A stretch of 58,424 nt of DNA, taken from contig JAKJXP020000170.1 of NCBI GenBank assembly GCA_022225965.2, forward strand, positions 1 to 58,424, read 5' to 3'. The position numbers and the translations under genes are program-made. Shown here in pieces: positions 23,200 through 34,162 of the stretch (position 1 is its first letter; every line of letters starts with the position of its first letter). Source of the stretch: Diatrype stigma. Its lineage: Eukaryota > Ascomycota > Sordariomycetes > Xylariales > Diatrypaceae. A model generated the notes under the pieces. That model saw only the letters and a list, made by a program, of their open reading frames with translations. It did not search any database and was not told the DNA's origin.

Positions 23200-24869
23200 G
23201 GATGTGTTGATGGGCTACTAGTGACTCTGACAATGTCGAGATAAGCCAACATAGTTCCCTATATAAATCCCAGGGCAACAAGACTAATATTTAATCCGTC
23301 GTAATCTACAGTAAATGTATAACTACAGTTTGTGGTTGACCAATGCCTTGATTCTATGGTTACATCTATATCAAACACTGAGATGGGCAGACCACGCTAA
23401 CACGTAAATAGGGGGGAGACCTTAGGTAATACGTTTCATGCCAAGACATGCACTACATCAGACAGATCAGGCAGACCAGGGCAGGGACATCGCATCGTAT
23501 GAGGTTGATCTACCTGTACATTTACCTGATTACCCGGTAATGTTCACTGGTGCAATATTCGACCTTACCTTACCTTCCAGATCCTAAGCTCCATGTCATG
23601 CAACCTGTCGAAATCCTTTGTGGGAATGACCTTTATCTTTATAGGTGTTCATTTATCCGGCTATCGGCCTAGATCTTGGACGACGGTTCCACTTGCAGCC
23701 TCAGGCGCCCGCTTCTAATAAGTCTGGCTCGTCCGACGACTCGGTTTCAATGGCGCCAAGACTGGAACAAACGAGCTGGCAAGGGCTGGCGCTATGCCCA
23801 ATCCCTCCCTAGCTCCAAGCTAGCTGGCGTTTCAGCACCGCCTGTCGAAATTGCGCGGGGGCCACAGGTGATACAAGCTAGGCGCTGGTGATTGGCTGGG
23901 AGCGCTGAAAGCGCCGGCCTGCTTCAATGGCCTTCCACCAATGATCTTTTAGCGCGCGTTTCCGCTGCCGATTTTTAGAAACTCGAAACCCCGAAAGGCT
24001 TGTCATCCATACAACGTCCATACAACATCCATACAACCCCTTCTCGATCCATCTCCATGGCCCTCCCAAGGCTAAATGCGACCGCATGTCGGCAGCTGAA
24101 GACCGTCGATAGAGCGTGGTCGTATAGCTCAGGTAGGTAGCACGGTATAAGTACGTCCCAAGCTGGACTAGCAGCAAGCCCCCTAGAGCAGCCCAGGCAC
24201 AAGCATCCCCGGCCAATGCTTCTCGATTGGATGACCGTTGGACCTTTGCTACCGTCGCTACCGAAGCTCCCTCGTCCTCTCGACGGGCCTCAATCTCTCA
24301 CCCCCGCAGCCCCGTACGAGGTCACCTTGGCTAGGGCTGCTAGTAGGTACGGTAGTATAGTGGTATCACTGGTATGTATGCGAAACTCGATCGAAACTGC
24401 AGGGACCTGTGGGAAAGTGGGAGTCGGGAGATGTGGGCCTTCTCATCGACACGTTCTGTACAAGATGCAAGCCTGTCCCTCTCCCGTCGCTCTGCGCGAC
24501 GATCCTCGATGTTTGGATCTCGTTCTGGAACTTCCGCCCCTCATCTCAGGCTCATTTGAGGCTCTTTCTTCATTGTTGATCTGCTTTGTTATCTTCTCGC
24601 CTTATCAATAATACACCTTCATTGGCCTTATTGATCTCTTGTGACCTGGAGTCTTCTTGTCATTGTCTTGAGCTGAACAGGTTTTGGTGAAAACTCTTTG
24701 ACCGTTCCCTTCTCTTTGACCCCCCATTCAAGTAATATGTACCCGTAGCGGCCCCTTACCCGCCCATTTCTGACTCTCCCGTTACAATTACATTCGCTTT
24801 CGATTCCCGTTCGATATACTTCGTACCAATCTTTAAAATTTCCGATTTCTTTTCGATTCACACGCTAAA
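23200..24869. other. Intergenic, no gene recognised
   Basis: About 1.7 kb upstream of the CBM19-like gene. Frames of 110-130 codons exist on both strands (for example 23,878-24,216 minus and 24,216-24,611 plus) but have no recognisable motif. Confidence 0.45.
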
Positions 24870-26735
24870 ATGCAAATATCATTCTTTTTCTTATATGTTC
24901 TGCTATGCTCCGAAGCCTCAGCGGCAGGACCGCTGAGGCGTGGCAGTGGCAATAGGTATAGATCCTCCACCCACTCTATAGCAATACCAAGCACCAGGCT
25001 AACAGATTCCAGATGGAGACGGCAAGATCCTGCAAGGTCATTTCAGAACGCAACTGCGGCGAGCGCGCCCAGCCTCGTTATCACGACAACGTCTGGAGTT
25101 GAGACTGCAACAGGGAGCCAAGCAACAGCCGCCGCCACCCAGTCAGCGGTAGATGGCACTATTCCTGTTTTCGACTTTTTCCCCTCATCAACAGTGCCTG
25201 TTGGTTCTGCTGGCTCATCAGCTACAGACGGGGCTCAGAAATCGACGACAGCCACACCAGGCAGTGGGACCCGGCCGCCGGTCACTGCCATCGATAGCTC
25301 TGTCATCGCCAGCAACACTATCCCCGTCTTTGACTTTCACCCCTCGTCTACCGTACCCGTAGGAGGGCCCGTCGACTCGACTGGCGCCGGGCAGACGAAG
25401 GTAGTGACCGCTACAGCCGGCAATGGAACCCAATCAACAGCTACTGCTGACAGCTCCGTGGCAGCCAGTAGCACTATCCCGGTTTTTGACTTCCACCCAT
25501 CATCTACTGTGCCCGTAGGAGGTCCCGTAGACTCAGCAACAGCCACAGGGACGGCTCCGCAGACGACGGCCACAGCTGGTAATGGAACCCAGCCAACAGC
25601 TACTGCCACCGGCAGTTCTGCGGCGGCTAGTGGTACCATCCCGGTTTTTGACTTCCATCCTTCATCTACTGTACCTGTTGGCTCTACGGCAGTAGGCGGG
25701 GCAGTAGGCGGAAACCAGTCTTCGACCCAGCCAGCTGCGACTCAACCAGCAGCATCCAGCAGTGCCGCCGCTTCGTCGGCCGGGTCCGCCGTAGGTAGTA
25801 GCTCCATCCCAACGTTCGACTTCTTTCCTTCTTCCACTGTCGCTATTGGCTCCGGCTCCGCAACGGCGACAGCTGGAGCCAGTGGTGCTACGTCGGATGC
25901 TGCTGCTAAGATGCCGTCATCGACCTTCACCTTCTCTTCTGTTGTAAAGTCCTCTTTCGTGTCCCAACCCACAACGGCCACGGGCAAGCCGGATAGCTCA
26001 GTTCCCACTGCTATCACTTCCACCCCGCCAACGGCAACCACGGTCGCACCGGCAGTTTTCGAGAGCAATCTAGCTCAGGCGCGTCAGTACAACGAGCTCT
26101 TTTCGAGTATGAACGATCAGTCGGCATGCACAAGTGGTCAGGTAGCCTGCATAAGCGGCAACATCGGAAAGTGCTCCAACGCAGGTGTGTTCGACATAAT
26201 CCCCTGCGATAACGGTCTCGCTTGCTATGCCTTGCCGATGAACACCACCACTGGCGTTCAGGTTGCATGCTACGATAACGCATCGGCCGAGAAGATCCTG
26301 GGTGGCGGTTCTGGTAGTGGTGCGGCTCCTAGTGCGTCGAGCGCGGCGTCTGGCTCGCAGGTCACTGTGACTGTAAAGCCCATCGAGACTGTCACTAGCC
26401 AAGTTACGGTCACGCAGGGGGGTGCTGCGCCTACGGATACGTCGTCAGTTGTGGCGCCCGCGCCCACCACCGTGACTGAGTCTTCCGCCCCTTCGGTGGT
26501 CACACAGACTGTTGAGCATACAGTAGACCACACGGTAGGGTACACGACTACGGTCTCGGTCACGATGTCCCCTAGCTCGGTAGTCGAGGCGCCCACGCAA
26601 AGCCCGACGACATTAGTGACAGTTACCTCGTCAGCCCCAACTGATGCACCTTCACCGACCGCTACGGACGTGACACCGACTACGCTTGTCGTAATCCCGA
26701 TCACTAGGACGCACCACGACCATCATGACAATTAA
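24870..26735 (+). CDS. Secreted Ser/Thr-rich repeat protein with CBM19-like chitin-binding module
   Basis: A single-exon gene of 621 residues. A signal peptide (MQISFFFLYVLLCSEASA) and a dibasic LRRG come first. Five tandem units follow (about residues 98-330), spaced 52-56 residues apart. Each has a conserved core IPVFDFhPSSTVPVG joined by Ser/Thr/Ala-rich linkers, three of which hold a glycosylatable NGT. A Cys-rich domain at about 418-465 (ACTSGQVAC, GKCSNAG, IPCDNGLACYAL, VACYD) matches the spacing of CBM19, the chitin-binding module of yeast and fungal chitinases. The C-terminal 130 residues are Thr/Val/Ser-rich, ending in a His-rich tail (THHDHHDN) with no GPI-type hydrophobic end. Likely a heavily O-mannosylated wall protein that binds chitin. 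No glycoside-hydrolase domain is present. Confidence 0.72.
   Translation: MQISFFFLYVLLCSEASAAGPLRRGSGNRYRSSTHSIAIPSTRLTDSRWRRQDPARSFQNATAASAPSLVITTTSGVETATGSQATAAATQSAVDGTIPVFDFFPSSTVPVGSAGSSATDGAQKSTTATPGSGTRPPVTAIDSSVIASNTIPVFDFHPSSTVPVGGPVDSTGAGQTKVVTATAGNGTQSTATADSSVAASSTIPVFDFHPSSTVPVGGPVDSATATGTAPQTTATAGNGTQPTATATGSSAAASGTIPVFDFHPSSTVPVGSTAVGGAVGGNQSSTQPAATQPAASSSAAASSAGSAVGSSSIPTFDFFPSSTVAIGSGSATATAGASGATSDAAAKMPSSTFTFSSVVKSSFVSQPTTATGKPDSSVPTAITSTPPTATTVAPAVFESNLAQARQYNELFSSMNDQSACTSGQVACISGNIGKCSNAGVFDIIPCDNGLACYALPMNTTTGVQVACYDNASAEKILGGGSGSGAAPSASSAASGSQVTVTVKPIETVTSQVTVTQGGAAPTDTSSVVAPAPTTVTESSAPSVVTQTVEHTVDHTVGYTTTVSVTMSPSSVVEAPTQSPTTLVTVTSSAPTDAPSPTATDVTPTTLVVIPITRTHHDHHDN
25161..25862 (+). 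repeat. Five-unit coding tandem repeat
   Basis: Units start near 25,161, 25,320, 25,476, 25,638 and 25,805, a period of 156-167 bp. Each encodes an IPxFDFxPSSTVxxG core. Units 2-4 are the most alike and units 1 and 5 the most diverged (FFPSS instead of FHPSS), the usual pattern when internal copies are homogenised. Confidence 0.85.
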
Positions 26736-27432
26736 GGTGGACACGCCAGTCCCGAACATGATGTTATCTAGGTTTTCGTACCTCTTATATCTTTTCCACA
26801 ATAAATAAACCTCACCACCAGACTTCATCAAGTCTTATACGAGATGCTCAGCGTCATCCTTACCAATATCACCATTTGAGGTTATCATTAAGGGCACCCG
26901 CCCACTCTTTATTATTTACGAAAATGTCACAACTGATATGCGTAATGCCCTCACCCTTTTTCTTTTTCTCAGTCTAGCATTTAATTAGCGGGAGTTTAGG
27001 GAGATGGAAAAAAGAGATGAGTCTGGTGTTGTTGGTCACCCCCTTCCGCTGCTTGCACTTTGTACGCTTTGGGGTTTGTATATTTGGCCGAGTATGGAGA
27101 CGCACAGCAGGAGAGAGGATGGTTTGATAACTTTATACCCCCCTTGTTCACACTATAGATACTGCAACTTTTTTAATTTAACTTCGAAGCTTCGATTCTA
27201 CCTACCCTTCTAACCTTTCTTCAATGCCTTGCAACGCCTGTAAAGAGATATTCACCTAGCTATGGCTAACATGACCAATCGTAGGTAAAGTATCATGTGT
27301 AAGGATATAACACGGTTGCACGTAGAAATCCCATTTCCATGTTCAAGTGCAATGGATCAGGAAGTCACTTGGCTCCCTGCTACTATATATACAGATTTAT
27401 ATCACAAATATACATCCTCATCAACCACCTCA
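26736..27432. other. Intergenic between convergent genes
   Basis: About 700 bp of AT-rich sequence shared by the 3' ends of the CBM19-like gene and the reductase gene. Short frames only. No gene recognised. Confidence 0.5.
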
Positions 27433-29029
27433 TCAATACTCAAACTTCTCACCGACCAGCTCCTCGCTCAGCTTCCACAGCATATCCGCCTCGATGCGGC
27501 CGGTGGCCCAGGGCAGGACCTCGTGCTCATACGGGTCGGCAGGGCGGCAGTCGAGGAAGTACTTTCCGTTGTTGTCTATAGCGCGCGCGCACGTGGGCTT
27601 GGTTAGTTGCGAGTTTTCTTTATTCTCTCTTTCTCTTCCCTCTCCTTTGTTCACTCATTTCATGCGGAACATCCCCTGTCTGGCCAACGGATTCACAATG
27701 CACAACAACCAACGTACCTTTGATATCGGGAGAGAAGGCTGTCAAGACGTGCGTCGCGATGCCCTGCTCTATGTCCCGGAAACCGCTCATGAACGGGTAG
27801 TCTGGCCTGCAGAACTTGAGGCCCACGCTCCGCTCGATCGTCACTGTTGGGGGGTGCGTACGTCTAAGTTAGCCATGAGAGTTCCTAACCTAAGCAAAGA
27901 GGTTTGCTGCGAAAAGCGGAATTTGTGGGAGATTTGCGGTGGGGAGGGGGGGGGGCAGGTAGACTCACTCATGCTATGGTCTCCGGCCCAGTCAATGTGC
28001 GTTCCCAGGTTGGTGTTGTTGACTATAGGTTTGCCACGAGTCAGCCGGTCAGTAAAGTCAAGCCGTATGCATGGTTTGGTGTTCTGAACTAGCGTCGAGG
28101 ACTCCTTCGGAGTCTGTCGTCGTCTGTTGTTTGTTGTCTTTGTTCTCACTTACTACACACACACATAATTCGTTAGCAAATACACATTCCGGAAAAGAAG
28201 CTCCTGACTGGCCATCCCTGCATGAGTCTCGACGTACCTGATTCCGGGATGCAGACTGGCGGCCACCAGCCCCTTCTCGCCCAGCTTGTCGGCCAAACCC
28301 ACAGCAAACAGCATGTTGGCGGTCTTCGACTGCGCGTAGGAGCGCCACTTGTCGTACGAATCGGGCGTCTAATCATGCCGAGCGGGGAGAAGTCAGGTCA
28401 GCATGATTCCAAAATCTGCGAATTGCGTGGTAGAGCAAGGCGCGGAGCAAAGTGCGTGCGCGGCAAACACATACCGCGAAGTTGACATCGCCCCACCGGA
28501 CGCCGTTGTAGCGGTGGCCAGCGCTGGAGACGCTGACGACGCGCGGGGCGGCGGACGCGAGGATGCGGTCCTTGAGCAGCAGGTTGGTGAACAGGAAGTG
28601 GCCCAGGTGGTTGGCGGCGAACTGGGACTCGACGCCGTCGGCCGTCAGCGCGAACGGCTGCGCCATGACGCCCGCGTTGTTCACCAGCACGTCGACGTGG
28701 TCGACGTCCGACCACGACAGCACCTCGGCCGCGGCGCGCCGCACCGCCCCGAGCGACGCCAGGTCCAGCTGCAGCGTCTTGAAGGCGACGGGGGTTGCGG
28801 AGGCGGAGGCGGCCGGCTCGAGGGCTGCGAGCGTCGCCTGCGTCTTGCTGAGGTCGCGGCCCGCGAGGATCAACAGCGCCGGGCCGTGCGGCACGATGGT
28901 CTCGGCGAACTTGGCCCCGAGACTGCCCGGCGAGACGCCCGTGATGAGGACTGTCTTTCCCCGGATGTGGGCCGAGAGGTCCTTCGCGACCTCGGCGCCG
29001 GTCGTCTTGCTGGTGTATTTCGCTGCCAT
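27433..29029 (-). CDS. Short-chain dehydrogenase/reductase (retinol-dehydrogenase-like)
   Basis: Five exons are recognised: complement(27433..27575, 27718..27843, 27969..28022, 28238..28368, 28475..29029), about 335 residues. Classical SDR motifs are present: TGVSPGSLG for NAD(P) binding, NNAG at the fourth strand, the catalytic Ser in SVSSAGHR, and YAQSK with catalytic Tyr/Lys. The C-terminal part (RDIEQGIATHVLTAF, CRPADPYEHEVLPWA, LWKLSEELVGEKF) is typical of fungal relatives of WW-domain oxidoreductase and retinol dehydrogenase. Exons 1/2, 3/4 and 4/5 join in frame. Exon 2 (ending HPGI, donor GTACGT) and exon 3 (starting NNTNLGTHIDW, acceptor TATAG) join one base out of frame, and no better GT-AG pair is visible. 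Substrate unknown. A TATA box lies at 29,150-29,160. Confidence 0.78.
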
Positions 29030-30673
29030 TTTTTATCCTAGGGGCTTCGGTGAGTTGTTTCGGGAGAGATGTGATGGTTAGGTCAAGTAGTATCTGGTGC
29101 TGGTGAGGATGCCATCAAGAACTGCCACTCCTCTCGTTCTACAGCTCCCTTTTATATATAATATCCTCTGGCTCGGATCGTGTAGTACACTTTATCAACT
29201 TACAAATCACTATTTGCTCGCCCGGCCCTTATAAGGGGCTGTTTTCTGCACTGTGGCCAATCAGCGCTCACCATACTAGTACGTGGGCCCGCATTAATTA
29301 AGGAGCCCCGTACCAAAACCCAGGAAATCGGGCTCGCACAACTTTGAAGTCCGGCAATGGTCCGAGTGGGTACCGGCAGTGCCGCAATGATGCATTTTTC
29401 AACTTATATATAGCACTTTATCACCGATGCTCCCAACTATTTCGTGTGGTAGCTAAGATTTACTTAGATACGGATACGCTAAGGAAATAAGCTGGTTCAA
29501 TTCCCACTTCAGTATTTATAAGCTGTGCTTGCTGGATAAGAAGATCTGATAACTGGAATCTCCGTGATCTACAGTACTTGCGTCCCCGAGCTAGGCGTGC
29601 TTACCTATTACGTAAAAGTATGGAGCGTGCACATGTCATAATAACTTCAAGAATATTTTGTGTCCGGCGGGAAAAAGATCTCTTCGCCTTTGATGGCTGG
29701 ACAATTATAGATTCATTTATGTTGCCAAGTAAGTTTTCTCCAGTGAGGGAGGGAACTAGATAGTGCCTTGTACTTGTCATGAACACTCCACGCTAAGATA
29801 GTGAGGCTCTGACGGGGTAGAACTCGCTGATATCATACATTGCATGAGTGATCATTTGAAACCATGGTCATAGACCGAAATGAAGACCTTTCAAGGGGCA
29901 GTATTATGTATGCCAGAAGGGTTCTTAGAATCATGTTCATTACCGTTTCGTCACCTTTATTTTCCACTTAAAACGTTTGATTGGCATGTGGTATTCAGTG
30001 TAAAAGCATCTTCCCTCCTGTTCAATATTCAGAGAATGCTCAAAATACACTTGACTGTTATGTAGGCTTTTATGTAGCATATTTGCGACTCTTCCAGAGC
30101 CCTTCCACCAGATGCTCAACACTACCCCATTCCAACAAGGAACAACAAATTCCTGTAGTATGTGGAAAGACCCGCCTTGGGGAATACTTCTTTTGGCGTG
30201 GTCTGGGGCCCCCCTTATGACAGATAGCGAGGGCCTAGGGGTCGTATCACTTTCAAGTTGTCTAATAGTTTCAAGTCAACTTCCAATGACTTCACTCTAC
30301 ACTTCGCGCTCGATGCATTCTGTTCGTTGAAATTGTGCTCTGGAAAAAGAATTCTCGCATACCACACACATTCTATATGCCAACAAACTAATTCTCGGTG
30401 AGAAAATAGCCGAGCCAGCGTAGCTCTAGATCAAAATGGAGTAGACTCATGTGAGTCAAAGGCTAAGCGAAGTTCGTTCTACTCATGAACTGGTATCCAA
30501 AACAGCGGGTTGTGCAACATATAGCCCGTATAGACCACCAACAACAGATTGGAGTTCAAAGACTCCCAACCACGCCACCCCTGAATAGTGAGAATCAAGA
30601 GCAAACATTCTGGAGCCATGACTTCAAGAAGAGGTGAGGACCTGTCACACGAAGGAATCACAGACGGGGGCAT
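29030..30673. other. Intergenic between divergent genes
   Basis: About 1.6 kb. The reductase promoter occupies the left end (TATA box at 29,150-29,160). The rest has only frames of up to about 80 codons without motifs. Confidence 0.5.
29150..29160 (-). promoter_or_regulatory. TATA box of the reductase gene
   Basis: TATATATAAAA followed by GGGAGC on the minus strand, about 120 bp upstream of the start codon at 29,029. Position and orientation fit a core promoter. Confidence 0.5.
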
Positions 30674-31535
30674 ATGGAGACACCAGCAAGTCAAAGCCGA
30701 TCCAGTATGGCCTCAAAAGTCTATAAAAGACGTAGGTTCTCAGACGAACATGACAACATTTTCCACACCGACTATCTCAGATCGACCACTCAACAGGAAC
30801 AAGAACAATACAACCAATTTTACAGTACCGCTACTCCATTCAAATATTTCGATATGGGTTCTCATCGCCATCACACCTCCGGCTCCGGCTCCGGCTCCGG
30901 TTCCGGTTCCGGTTCCAAGCGAAAGCACTCGCGAGATGATCACGGCTCCAGGAAGGCACCAAAGAAAGAGCAGGAAACGCTCGACCAATCCGTGCCGAAC
31001 ACTATTTACTCAGTGCAGATTTCGGTACAGCCGCCGGCCTCTATCGACGCGGGACATCAGTTCCCATGGGAAATCGTTGCCACGATTCAGCACAACAACG
31101 ACAAGACGGTGTGGTACACCGGCGAGCTCGCCGTGGAAAACATCACCTCCCGTGCGAGCGTTCAGCTGAGCGAGACAACGGCACGCGGCGATTCCGACAA
31201 CTACCAGGAGGTGGTGAACCGCAGGGACGACTTGAGCTACCTGATCTTCAACCCTGCCGCCATCCCGGCCTACATGGTGGGCCAGTGCGTGCTGGTGGTG
31301 AGGGTATTTAGGAATAGCATGACTGGCTCGTGCCATCACACGGATCTCATCTCCTCCCAGTTCACTGTGGCGACGGCAGGGGTTATTGGCCAGCAGACAA
31401 TGTGGTGTAAGTTGAGACCATGCCGTCCTAGACCATCTGGTAACTATCTCAGTGCTGACTTTGAAATTTGCAGCGGATCAAAAGCAACTTATTGATCACC
31501 TGATTTTGCGGGGTTACGTGGCGAGACGGAGCTAA
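30674..31535 (+). CDS. Nuclear protein with a divergent velvet-like domain
   Basis: Two exons, 30674..31406 and 31474..31535, encode 264 residues. The intron has GTAAGT and a TTTGCAG acceptor, and frame is kept (T|CG). An in-frame ATG at 30,707 (MASKVYKRRRF) is an equally good start. The N-terminus has a basic cluster KVYKRRR, a likely nuclear signal, and a run of Gly-Ser pairs (about 30,884-30,918) followed by KRKH. From about residue 115 a beta-rich region begins YSVQISVQPPASIDAGHQF and ends SSQFTVATAGVIG, with a final helix (KQLIDHLILRGYVARR). The QPP..-G-..-P start and the F-x-V, then charged helix and R-rich end, resemble the borders of velvet domains, which bind DNA in fungal developmental regulators. 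The middle is not clearly velvet. Treat the family as tentative. Confidence 0.55.
30884..30918 (+). repeat. Coding hexanucleotide repeat (Gly-Ser pairs)
   Basis: Six to seven units of GGCTCC/GGTTCC encode consecutive Gly-Ser pairs inside the velvet-like gene. The tract joins the basic N-terminus to the folded region and is prone to length change. Confidence 0.8.
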
Positions 31536-31887
31536 ACAAACTGCAACCTCTGGGATGCAAGCAAAGCTCGCTAAACCTCGATTGGTCAAGGTGGTCTTGG
31601 GCTCTTGACGATTATTACCATCAATTTGATGTTACCGGTTGCCATCTAGGGCCACGATGCTTATCAATTTCATATGTCACGCCATGTTTCGGTTGTGGAG
31701 GATGACCAGGGTCAGATATGGCTGGTAGAGAGGAAGGTGTTTGGGGGCTTCTGGTTGGGGAAGGGCTATAGATTTCTTAGGCGCTTGTTGTTCTCTTGTA
31801 TTACTTTGGCTTTGTTACAACCTAGATAGGTAATTCATCCATGTGGCTGGTCCACGTGAGCATGTTTGCCAGTATCTCAGTCTTACG

Positions 31888-31945
<58 letters not shown>

Positions 31946-32129
31946 CTCTGTCCTCTCATTGTTGGTATCGCATGTGAGTAATGCCTATACGTTATAAAAG
32001 CCTCCAAAACAGGAAAGTTCAGGATTTAAGAATAGCGTCCTTACGCCAAATTACGGATTCACCATGGAGGTAAAGAGCGAAGGCAAATATGACGCGTATT
32101 TGTTGAAACTTTGAATCTTTCTTTTGGCT
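31536..32129. other. Intergenic between convergent genes, with poly-T
   Basis: About 590 bp. It contains a 53-base T homopolymer (31,893-31,945) and no gene. Confidence 0.6.
31893..31945 (+). repeat. Poly-T homopolymer of 53 bases
   Basis: Uninterrupted T run between the 3' ends of two genes. On the minus strand it reads as poly-A. There is no adjacent retroelement sequence that I can recognise. Its true length is likely uncertain. Confidence 0.95.
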
Positions 32130-33849
32130 TTAATTCTGCTCCCCAACAACGTCCTCCGTCACAATGGCAAACGTTTTGTCCGACGCCTCCAGGCTGACCG
32201 CCCACCGGACCCCTTGTGAACCCTCCCGCATCGCAATCTCAACCTCGATGTCGGAATCGGGACCCATGACGGCCGCCGCAACGTTCGTATTCGCCGTCGT
32301 AGGGAACTTCCACCCCGCCCCATCGACCGGCTTCATATCAAACCGGGCGACGAATAGCGCGACGTTCGCAAGGACCTCGTTCGTGGCAAGGTGCCGCCCA
32401 GGGCAAAGCGTCTTGCCGCCGCCAAAGGCGCGGAAGCACACGTCGCGGGGTCGGTTTTTCTTCTCTGCCGCGAGGAACCGGCGGGGGTTGAAGCCCGTGT
32501 CGCCCCAAAGAGTTTCGTCGGTGTGGATGACGCGCGAGGGCATCTGTAACATAGAGCCCTTTTTCAGCAGGTAGGGTCCCAGATACGTGTCTTCCATGAC
32601 CTCGCGCACGGAAGCCCCTATAGTGCGGTACCGGAGGACCTCCTGGTAGGCCGATAGTAAGAGGGGGCACTGTTCCTTTAGCGATACCATGTCGATAAGC
32701 CTCACGGTGGTTTCGGTGTTCGCGCTGCTATACCCCGGGTCAGTGCTATCACTATTCTGTATGCAGGCGTCGACCTCGTCCCGGACTTCTCGCAGCAGGC
32801 CCGGGTGGTGGTACAGGTGCAGCAGGGTCCAGAACACGGACGGCACCGTGTTCACAAGCACCGCGATGGTGCCGCCCACGGAGGAGCGCGCAGTGTCCGC
32901 GAGCGGGAACTTGTTGTCGACCTCCACCTGGTACCGGTTCCGGGCGTAGGCCGACGCCTCGCGCACGCCGCCCGCCCTGTAATACGCCTCGAACGCCCGG
33001 GCCACCTCCGCGCGCGCCGCGACGGGCTTGCGGGCCGTGATGGACGGCAGGACGCCGACGAGGATCGCCATGAGGCCGCCCTCGAACTCCCAGAACGCGT
33101 CGGCGACCTCCTTGTCGTCGAACGGGTTCAGCGGCCCGTAGACGGCGCGCGTCGTGGCGGTCGTCAGGTTGTCCCGCAGCCACGCATACAGGCCGAGCTT
33201 CCTCGCCGTTCGCGGCGTCTCCCCTACTACTCCTGCTGCCGCCGGCCCAGGCTCCAATAGCCGGTCGAGCGCCTTGCCGACCTCGGCGAGCATGGCGCGG
33301 TTCAGGTCGTCGAGCGCCGGGCCCGGGTGCAGCGCCGCGCGCATGGCGGCGTACGTCTCCATCGACAGGCCGTGGGCGCCCTCGTCGCCGTTGACGTTGC
33401 GCGCGAGGATGGCCTGGGCCTCCTTGCTGAGGCCGACCACAGTCGTCGCGAACTTGGCCTCGATGGGCGGGAACGCGAGGGCCCGGTGCTGCTTCTGCGC
33501 CTGCTGGATGAGCTCGGGCTTGGTGACCACGTACATCTTCTGGCCCGGCAGGGACACGGTGAAGATTGGCGCGTCGGTCTGCTTGCTGTTTTCGTCCTGT
33601 CAGTGGCGGGGCGGGAGAGGGGTCCGAACGCTCGGGGTGCACGCACCTGAGCTCGACGTAGTAGTTGAAGGAGCTGCGCGACAGGCCGACGACGTGGCCG
33701 ATGAGCGGTATCGACGACGGCACCAGCGGCGGTTCGCAGGGGTCGTGCCCAAATATGTTGCGAGCTAGAAAATAAGTCATGGTGGCGACGACGGCGAGGA
33801 CGAGGAGAGGTCCAGTATCGCCAATTGAGGTCGACATGATGGTCGACAT
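32130..33849 (-). CDS. Cytochrome P450, CYP7/CYP8-like
   Basis: Two exons, complement(32130..33585, 33647..33849), encode 552 residues. I place the 61-nt intron at AG|GTGCGT to AAAACAG|C because this joins VELSKQTDAPIF in frame. One N-terminal membrane anchor (PLLVLAVVATMTYFLA) and a Pro-rich hinge (PLVPSSIPLIG) precede the catalytic domain. The K-helix ExxR is in YQEVLRYR and the heme loop is FRAFGGGKTLCPGR with Cys462. The I-helix reads VNTVPSVFW, without the usual (A/G)GxDT acid-alcohol pair. An Asn-Thr-x-Pro here is the pattern of the CYP7/CYP8 clan (sterol hydroxylases and prostacyclin synthase). Activity could be hydroxylation of a sterol-like or fatty-acyl substrate, or isomerisation; this is inference. 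It is followed upstream on the same strand by the alpha/beta hydrolase, 313 bp away. A TATAAATA-like element lies at 33,935-33,942. Confidence 0.85.
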
Positions 33850-34162
33850 GGTGGGCGAGATGGACAGGCCGAAGAAGGAAGTGAAATTATGACACTGAGG
33901 AAAACAGTGACTGGTCAGGCTGTGGCCTGCAAAGTATAAATACGGCGTAGCAAGATAAGAACAACCAACAGCCCCCTTGCTGCAGGTGAATGCGATCAAC
34001 GAATCCTTGTTGTGGGTCCGGCGGAAAGGGGTGGGCAGTAGGGAGCATTCTTTTTTTACAGCCACAGGATCATATCGCCATCGCATTCATATACAATACA
34101 TATTACATGAATTTTATTTGAGTAAAAACCTTCATTAATCGTAGTTACTTGAGTAAGAGAAA

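Noticed and set aside
28403..29041. Long plus-strand frames antisense to the SDR gene
   Set aside because: GC-rich coding DNA opens the antisense strand; no motifs and biased composition.
31822..32007. Poly-Lys frame, and the idea that the 53-T run is a retroposon poly-A tail
   Set aside because: The frame is only the homopolymer. No retroelement sequence or target duplication is visible beside it.
32752..34086. 444-codon minus-strand frame overlapping the first P450
   Set aside because: It reads the P450 first exon in frame, then runs out of frame through its GC-rich second exon as Arg/Pro/Ala-rich nonsense; the spliced model explains every P450 motif.
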